The position numbers and the translations under genes are program-made. Shown here piece by piece: positions 7,689 to 11,547 of a stretch of 11,547 nucleotides of DNA. Under the pieces are notes generated by a model. It ran no database searches, had not been told where the DNA came from, and worked only from the letters and a program-made list of their open reading frames with translations. How positions within the stretch are numbered: the stretch's first letter is position 1; every line of letters begins with the position of its first letter. This DNA comes from Pseudomonadota bacterium (GTDB lineage: Bacteria > Pseudomonadota > Gammaproteobacteria > Burkholderiales > Burkholderiaceae_C), in NCBI GenBank assembly GCA_023396625.1, contig JAEWVY010000417.1, positions 1 to 11,547 on the forward strand, given 5' to 3'.

Positions 7689-7722
7689 AAAGCCCGTCAG
7701 GTGGGAACCTGGCGGGCTTTTT
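7689..7722. terminator. Strong hairpin terminator after argG, probably bidirectional
   Basis: AAGCCCG (7690-7696) and CAGGT (7698-7702) pair with ACCTG (7707-7711) and CGGGCTT (7713-7719); a G-U pair joins the two stems and the loop is GGGA. Five T follow (7718-7722). On the minus strand the same hairpin is followed by a T-rich stretch (CTTTGG, then five T), so it could also stop the converging SIR2-like transcript, whose stop codon lies 15 bases away. Confidence 0.9.
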
Positions 7723-7736
7723 ACATTCCCCAAAGA

Positions 7737-9062
7737 TTAGCTCTTGAATAGTTCGGATAGGTCGACATCCCCAGCCTTTGCCGCAATCAATCGAACCTTC
7801 TTCGCCTTCAGCGCGTCGAACCCGTTTATCTTGATTGTGCTGTACTGGTTTGCAGCGGTTCCAAAGACCTTCTCCATCCTGTCCACGAACTGTTTTGTCG
7901 TCGCTTCCGGAACCACGATGTCGATTCGACGGTCAGGGTGGCACCGAAGTATGTCGTTGAAGTGCTAGTCAGCGTTGTTGAAGGAGTACCCCACGACGAC
8001 GACATGTTCAGCCTGCTTGACCCATTCGGACGCTTGGCTCCATAGCTCGATGTACCGGTGAGAAAGAATCGGCTTCAACCGAAGCGGTGGCACCAGGGCG
8101 GGAATCACATGCCGCTGCTGTCGAAGGTCATCGGCACTGACATCCACGTTCGGAGTCACGACTTCTCGAATGAACTTCGCAGGGTCGCAATTGAGGATGT
8201 CGTCGACCGGAAGCAGGTCGCGTGTATCCATGCGGACGTAATCGCTCAGCCCGCCATGAAAGTAGATGGTCTTTGCGGCGCCGAGGCTTTGCTCCAGGAA
8301 GGCGGTGTAGTTCAGCGTGATCGCGCGGAGGTCGTCGGGCACCTCCCCGTAGAAGGGCAACGGGCTTGCGCCATGCGCTTCGAGAACTTCCTTCTGCTTC
8401 GCGACGAGGTAGGCCCACAGTGCCCAGGCGATGTACAGGTAGTTCTTGATGTCGGCAGGCTTGTCGTTGTAGAAGCCCAAGAACTTCTCGATCAGCAGCG
8501 TTTCGATATTGAGCATGTCTGCGCCCAGCGCAGCAGCAACCTCGTGGCGCTCAGAGCTGAGCCCCAACTTCAAGGTTCTCTTCAACACCGTCTTGAACGT
8601 GTCGGACAGAGAGAGTTTGTGAATGTCTAGGATTGAGTCGCTGTCGATCAGCTCGTCGGCATCCTTCGGAAACACCTCGCGAATCAAGGCCTCTGTGTCG
8701 GCGTCAAGTTGGCTCTCCTCAGCGATGGTGGCCAGCTTGTTAAACAGGCGGATGATGAGTTCGCCATGCTTGCGAATGTCTTCTTGGTCTTTCCGAAGGT
8801 GCGCGATGGCGTCTTGCACCCTTTGAACCATAGCCTTCTGCTCGTGAGGCTCCCTGGTTGCGATCTTGTCGACAGCGCGGGCGATCATGCTATTAAAGCT
8901 GAATCGCAGTCCCGGAAGCATGTCTCGCAACGCCGTCTCCACATCCTTGCCGGGGCCGTCAAGATAGCGGGTTACGTCCGCCAGCAGGGTGTTGGCTAAA
9001 GGGAAGTCAATGCCGGTCGTTCGGTCAACGCCAGCGCCCAAGATCAGAAGGTGTTTGGTCAT
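7737..9062 (-). pseudogene. SIR2-like protein gene interrupted by an in-frame amber codon
   Basis: From ATG 9062 (AGGG ribosome site at 9069-9072) the frame reads 365 residues to a TAG at 7965-7967, then continues in the same frame for 75 more to TAA at 7737-7739. The first part has SIR2-fold features: a nucleotide-binding start LLILGAGVDRTTGIDFP (GAG at 9-11), AITLNYTAFLE with the expected Asn at 251, TIYFHGG with the expected His at 269, and VVVVGYSFNNAD at 354-365. The stop falls directly after this last motif, and the next residues (HFNDILRCHPDRRIDIVVPEA) read as its natural continuation, so one changed base, perhaps GAG to TAG, is the simplest cause. SIR2-like domains in bacteria often cleave NAD in phage defence, but no partner gene is present and the middle (about 40-240) is unrecognised. 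GC is lower than in the left part. The truncated protein lacks its last 17%. Confidence 0.82.
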
Positions 9063-9222
9063 TTTTTTCCCTGAGTGTTGATGTTCTTGTTACTTCACCA
9101 GCTCCATTAGCTTACCGAAGCTGGGGATGCAACAGTTCAAACGGTGGGGGGCACGGCGGCGGAGTTCGGGAGGATGCACAATTTTGCCGGGTAGCGCCCG
9201 TCAACGCCAGGAGGGACACTGC
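9063..9222. promoter_or_regulatory. Divergent gap between the SIR2-like gene and the small frameshifted gene
   Basis: The 160-bp gap must hold the promoter of the minus-strand SIR2-like gene. A candidate on the minus strand is TTGCAT and TAATGG with 17 bases between them (about 9128 down to 9100), only a fair match to consensus. Inside it lie CCAGCT (9098-9103) and AGCTGG (9119-9124), inverted copies 15 bases apart that could be an operator. On the plus side the notable signal is AGGAGG at 9209-9214, a perfect ribosome site eight bases before GTG 9223. Confidence 0.3.
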
Positions 9223-9548
9223 GTGCAAGAAAATTTCCGGATAGAGGAAGTCATGACCGGCAGCGACGACGGACTGCTGTGGCTGAGCCTGGGCTTTGCT
9301 TCGGCGCATGACGCGCTGGACGTGCTGCACATCGCATGCGGCACAGCTCTGACGGGCGATACCGAGGCCGACGCGCTGTACCTGGAGCGCACCGCGTCGG
9401 GGCGCTGTTGTTCACCACCTCGTCCGACTGGGACAAAGCACATGCACTGGAAGTAGCTTCGGCACGCGCGCTGAACCTGGCGCAAAACCTCGCCCATCAC
9501 CTGGGAAATTTTCTTGAATTCGTCGCCCGCTTCGGCGCGCAGGAGTGA
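9223..9548 (+). pseudogene. Small unrecognised gene with a one-base frameshift in a G run
   Basis: Translation probably starts at GTG 9223, because AGGAGG lies eight bases upstream; ATG 9253 in the same frame, with GAGG before it, is the alternative. The reading frame gives MQENFRIEEVMTGSDDG... to ...ADALYLERTAS near 9399. There a run of four G (9399-9402) occurs, and good protein sequence continues in the frame one base back: GALLFTTSSDWDKAHALE... to ...LEFVARFGAQE, stopping at TGA 9546-9548. Adding one G to the run joins both halves into one 108-residue acidic protein. As written, the first frame runs on to 9456 and ends in a nonsense tail rich in Cys, Pro, Arg and Lys. I do not recognise the family; size, acidity and neighbours would suit an immunity-type protein, which is only a guess. 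The next gene starts 10 bp downstream. Confidence 0.62.
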
Positions 9549-9558
9549 GAGGCTAGCC

Positions 9559-10035
9559 ATGCACACCATCGACTTTTTTGTTCTGGAGGCGCTGCTGCGC
9601 GAACTGACACTTCACACTTTGGCCGAGGCGCGTCGTGTGTGGGGCGATGCTCCACTGGCGGGTTTCGCCTTTAACAGTAGCTCGGCTTGGGGAGACGTGC
9701 ACGTCAGTCTGGCCTTCAGTCCTGAACGTGCAGCAATGGAGCCGCCCGACTGGGAACACGAATGCGCCGAGGCAGAGTTGCCCGAGAGCAGCGCGCGCTG
9801 GCACGCGCAGTACGAGCCTCTGCGAGAGCGCTACGAAGCCGAGCGGGCCATGCGCGCCGACCACCCCGAACGATTTTTACATAGCCTGCGGCGCGTGCTG
9901 GCAGGCATGGTGCGCGACGGCGTGTTCGCTGATGGGCCCGGCATCCGCCTGCTGGTCACAGAGGTTGACGCTGATACCGAAGCCGAACAAGCGGCTCTTG
10001 ATGCGGTGCTTCGCTCGATGAGGCCAACGGCGTGA
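9559..10035 (+). CDS. Unrecognised 158-residue acidic protein
   Basis: ATG 9559 has AGAGG at 9548-9552, six bases upstream, and starts 10 bp after the previous gene's stop, so both were probably one transcript. The protein is acidic and appears soluble: no signal peptide and no membrane span. It opens with a helical stretch (FFVLEALLRELTLHTLAEARRVWG), continues with a likely beta segment (LAGFAFNSSSAWGDVHVSLAFS at about 33-54), then a charged Trp/Glu-rich stretch (PPDWEHECAEAELPESSARWHAQYEPLRERYEAER, about 62-97) and a C-terminal alpha/beta part ending in LDAVLRSM. The general layout reminds me of DUF4303-like proteins found near polymorphic toxins, but I cannot support that assignment. It is intact, unlike most of its neighbours. 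Confidence 0.72.
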   Translation: MHTIDFFVLEALLRELTLHTLAEARRVWGDAPLAGFAFNSSSAWGDVHVSLAFSPERAAMEPPDWEHECAEAELPESSARWHAQYEPLRERYEAERAMRADHPERFLHSLRRVLAGMVRDGVFADGPGIRLLVTEVDADTEAEQAALDAVLRSMRPTA

Positions 10036-10099
10036 CCACCCAATGCGAAGAGGCCCGCCGACTGAAGCTGCTGGTTGCGATACAACGGAATTTCACCGC

Positions 10100-10156
10100 A
10101 TGAGAATTCAGCTAATCTCCGACGTCCACGTCGAATTCATGGCCTACCTGATGTGA
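10100..10156 (+). pseudogene. 5' stub of a calcineurin-like metallophosphoesterase gene
   Basis: ATG 10100 opens MRIQLISDVHVEF, which is the standard N-terminus of a class of metallophosphoesterases (usually MKIQLLSDLHLEFH), including the first metal-binding motif D-x-H at residues 8-10. After 13 codons the match ends; the frame then reads MAYLM and stops at TGA 10154-10156. The remaining metal ligands (GD, GNH and later His motifs) are not found downstream in any frame. This is therefore a fragment left by a deletion or recombination with its break near 10138, about 30 bases before the Tn3-type terminal repeat. A coincidental match is possible but unlikely given an ATG in register. Confidence 0.6.
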
Positions 10157-10169
10157 GGCTGGTAATGCC

Positions 10170-10207
10170 CTTAACGTGCTTTCTTATTTTTGTTCTGAGA
10201 CGCCTCC
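10170..10207. mobile_element. Solitary 38-bp Tn3-family-type terminal inverted repeat
   Basis: Read on the minus strand from 10207, the sequence begins GGAGGCGTCTCAGAA and ends AAGCACGTTAAG, 38 bases in all. The Tn21-type terminal repeat, as I remember it, begins GGGGTCGTCTCAGAA and ends AAGCACGCTAAG with the same length; my position-by-position comparison gives 29 of 38 identical. The outer end (GG...) faces right and the inner end (TAAG) left, so the former element would have extended to the left of 10207. I found no matching partner repeat, transposase or resolvase in the window, so this is a relic end or part of a miniature element. Confidence 0.65.
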
Positions 10208-10218
10208 TTACCGCGGCG

Positions 10219-10887
10219 ATGGTCAGGCGATGCGCGCCCAAGCTACTACCGGCTCTAGCTGCAGCCTGTTTTTCAACCGCGCAGGCCCAGCCATCTACCG
10301 GACACATCGCCGCCTGCGGCCTCGAATTCGATCTGCCCGCCGGCCACAAGATCACCCGCCCTAGCCGCATGGCGGATGCGCAGGGCGGCGCGTCATGCAG
10401 CTTCGACATCGTCCGTGCCAAACCCGAGCCGCCACAGCGCGGCGATTGCAAGGACAAGGCGGACGGCGGACAGCCTCCCTACAACGTGTGCGACTGGGTG
10501 ATCGGCACCGGCCCCGCCTCACCCAGTGTGCAGGTTGTGCGCGCGCCGCCGGGAGGCAGCCCTCTGCTGAGCGCCTTCGTACGCGATGACGATGGCCGCT
10601 GGGGCGTGGTCAACGCGCAGGCCGGCATCCAGCCTGCCCAGGCCATCGACTTTTTCGGCAAGTCCGCGTGGAAGGGCGAAACCATCATGCGCATGTACTG
10701 GTACCGTCAGCGCGTCAAGAATTACAACGGCATCTACGCCGGCTCCGGTGGCAGCGACGTGACCCTGGTGTAGTTCGCGCCTGACCTGTTCGTGGAATTA
10801 CAGAACCCGCCGCAAGACGAAAATGACGAATGTATGACGTTCTGCCGCAGCCTGCGCCTGGGGGCGCGCGCGCAGGACTTGCCATGA
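10219..10887 (+). pseudogene. Exported cysteine-containing protein gene with an in-frame amber codon before its natural end
   Basis: From ATG 10219 the protein has a signal peptide (MVRRCAPK, then LLPALAAACFSTAQA, likely cleaved after residue 23) and a mature part with Cys at 33, 60, 77 and 91. It reads 184 residues to TAG 10771-10773. The same frame then continues as FAPDLFVELQNPPQDENDEC and MTFCRSLRL for 37 residues to TGA 10885-10887. That continuation adds two Cys (six in all, suiting periplasmic disulfides), and its TGA overlaps the next gene's ATG as ATGA, which marks it as the original end. An in-frame ATG at 10165 has a better ribosome site (GAGG, 10155-10158), but its first 14 codons lie largely inside the Tn3-type repeat, so 10219 is probably the ancestral start. 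Family not recognised. With the stop, the last sixth is lost. Confidence 0.68.
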
Positions 10888-11378
10888 CGGGGCAGAGAAC
10901 CTTATGCATGGACTTGTGGGGCGACGGCTTCGTGGACGAGGGCAGGCCCCTGCCGCAGCCCGCGCCCATTGCCTGCCCCGCACCTGCCTCCTCGCAACAG
11001 GCCGCCATCGTCATCGACCTGCGTCCCTTCACACTGGACCGGAGCGTCGTGGGCACCTGCATCCACCTGGACGCCATCGCGCTGGACATGGACGATCCGC
11101 GCTGCCAAGCGGGCGCCAGTCACCGCTTCCCGGTCAATCCGCAACCCGGCTACATCGACGGCAGCATCTATCTGTACCACCGCCACCTACCGCTAGACGT
11201 GACTGAACTGGCGCTGCTGCGCCTGCGGCATATGGTGGCACTGATGGCTCTCGACTGGCGCGACGTGGCGACAGCGGGCGAATGCGACAACGTGCATGGA
11301 CACCCGCACCACGTCCGCGATTTCACCCAGGCCATGGAAACACCGCATCAGGAATCCACCGCGCATGATCGACGCTGA
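10884..11378 (+). CDS. Unrecognised 164-residue protein, translationally coupled to the upstream gene
   Basis: ATG 10884 overlaps the ancestral stop of the preceding gene (ATGA) and has AGGA at 10874-10877, six bases upstream. An in-frame ATG at 10908 is an alternative start. No signal peptide or membrane span is evident. The central part looks like a compact beta-rich domain: VIDLRPFTLDRSVVGTCIHL near 43-62, then a Pro/Gly turn region, then GYIDGSIYLYHRHLPLDVTEL near 91-111, a pattern I cannot tie to a named family. The C-terminus (from about residue 135) is His- and polar-rich and may be a tail. The last 14 bases overlap the start of the next gene. Because the upstream amber lies 111 bases before this start, coupling may now be weakened. 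Confidence 0.7.
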   Translation: MTGQRTLCMDLWGDGFVDEGRPLPQPAPIACPAPASSQQAAIVIDLRPFTLDRSVVGTCIHLDAIALDMDDPRCQAGASHRFPVNPQPGYIDGSIYLYHRHLPLDVTELALLRLRHMVALMALDWRDVATAGECDNVHGHPHHVRDFTQAMETPHQESTAHDRR

Positions 11379-11547
11379 ACAACTGCAATCCCTCGGCCTG
11401 CCCCCTGACGCCGCCGAACGCGCCGCGCAGGCCCTGCAAGGCGGCGACTTGCGCGGCTACGTGCACGAACTGCTGCTGCATGGCCTCTGGAACGAGGTGA
11501 TCGACGAAGCTCAACCCCAGCCCCAGTGGATCACCCAGTGGCAGCAA
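11365..11547 (+). CDS. Unrecognised protein, N-terminal 61 residues (runs off window)
   Basis: ATG 11365 lies inside the last codons of the preceding gene (14-base overlap) with AGGA about 12 bases upstream, and the frame stays open to the window edge. The visible part is MIDAEQLQSLGLPPDAAERA followed by a helical Ala/Leu/Gln-rich stretch and LRGYVHELLLHGLWNEVIDEA, ending Gln/Trp-rich. It looks soluble and mainly helical. Overlap with its neighbour indicates one transcript of three tightly packed genes from 10219 on. No family can be assigned from this fragment. Confidence 0.65.
   Translation, partial: MIDAEQLQSLGLPPDAAERAAQALQGGDLRGYVHELLLHGLWNEVIDEAQPQPQWITQWQQ

Noticed and set aside
6240..7733. 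Minus-strand open frame of 497 codons opposite argG
   Set aside because: It mirrors argG codon bias: third-position G/C removes stops on the opposite strand, and the peptide is a low-complexity Gly/Ala/Val/Gln/His mixture.
7965..7967. TAG as a recoded amino acid codon (pyrrolysine or general reassignment)
   Set aside because: cvpA and the yffB-like gene end at TAG in this window, and no pyrrolysine machinery or methylamine context is seen.
7744..7968. Plus-strand open frame of 74 codons after argG
   Set aside because: The opposite strand encodes the coherent 75-residue tail of the SIR2-like protein; no ribosome site is seen for the plus-strand reading.
10795..10840. Sequence right of the exported-protein gene that, inverted, also reads IFVLRR like the left transposon end
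   Set aside because: Base identity is only moderate over about 23 positions, the diagnostic TAAG inner end is missing, and this stretch is explained as the coding tail of the reconstructed gene.
1..11547. CRISPR arrays, tRNA or rRNA genes, plasmid or phage origins
   Set aside because: No regularly spaced repeats, no cloverleaf-like or rRNA-like sequence, and no iteron or att-type repeats were found on reading both strands.

Overview
The window looks like a chromosomal segment of a high-GC betaproteobacterium of the order Burkholderiales, most likely Comamonadaceae. This rests on the gene order, the character of the proteins, the GC-rich codon use of the housekeeping genes, and an intergenic repeat just before argG that resembles one I remember from Acidovorax-like genomes. 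No species can be named from the sequence alone.

Left part (1-7722) is ordinary housekeeping DNA. On the minus strand, read from 4324 down to 1, lie folC, a dedD-like SPOR gene, cvpA, purF and the first 16 codons of a probable metZ. This is the same order as the folC-dedD-cvpA-purF run of E. coli and the purF-metZ run of Pseudomonas. Gaps are 11 to 64 bp, so this is probably one operon linking folate, purine and methionine metabolism with two envelope proteins. On the plus strand, divergent from folC, are a YffB/ArsC-like reductase, an exported glycine-zipper protein, the nucleoside phosphorylase ppnP, and argG, which ends in a strong hairpin terminator.

Right part (7737-11547) is accessory DNA with less GC-rich stretches and clear decay. 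It starts tail-to-tail with argG with a SIR2-like gene split by an in-frame amber codon. It continues with a small gene broken by a one-base frameshift in a G run, an intact 158-residue gene, and a 13-codon stub of a metallophosphoesterase. A solitary 38-bp Tn3-family-type terminal inverted repeat follows. Last comes an overlapping array of three small genes, the first of which has an in-frame amber codon before its natural end. The natural end of that gene is marked by an ATGA overlap with the next gene.

The accessory block has the look of an island of small defence or immunity-type genes. That role is inference, because none of the small proteins was recognised. The best observations are the four separate disruptions within about 3.2 kb, the solitary Tn3-type end that sits directly before (and could supply a start codon for) the exported protein, and the two reconstructed full-length proteins.
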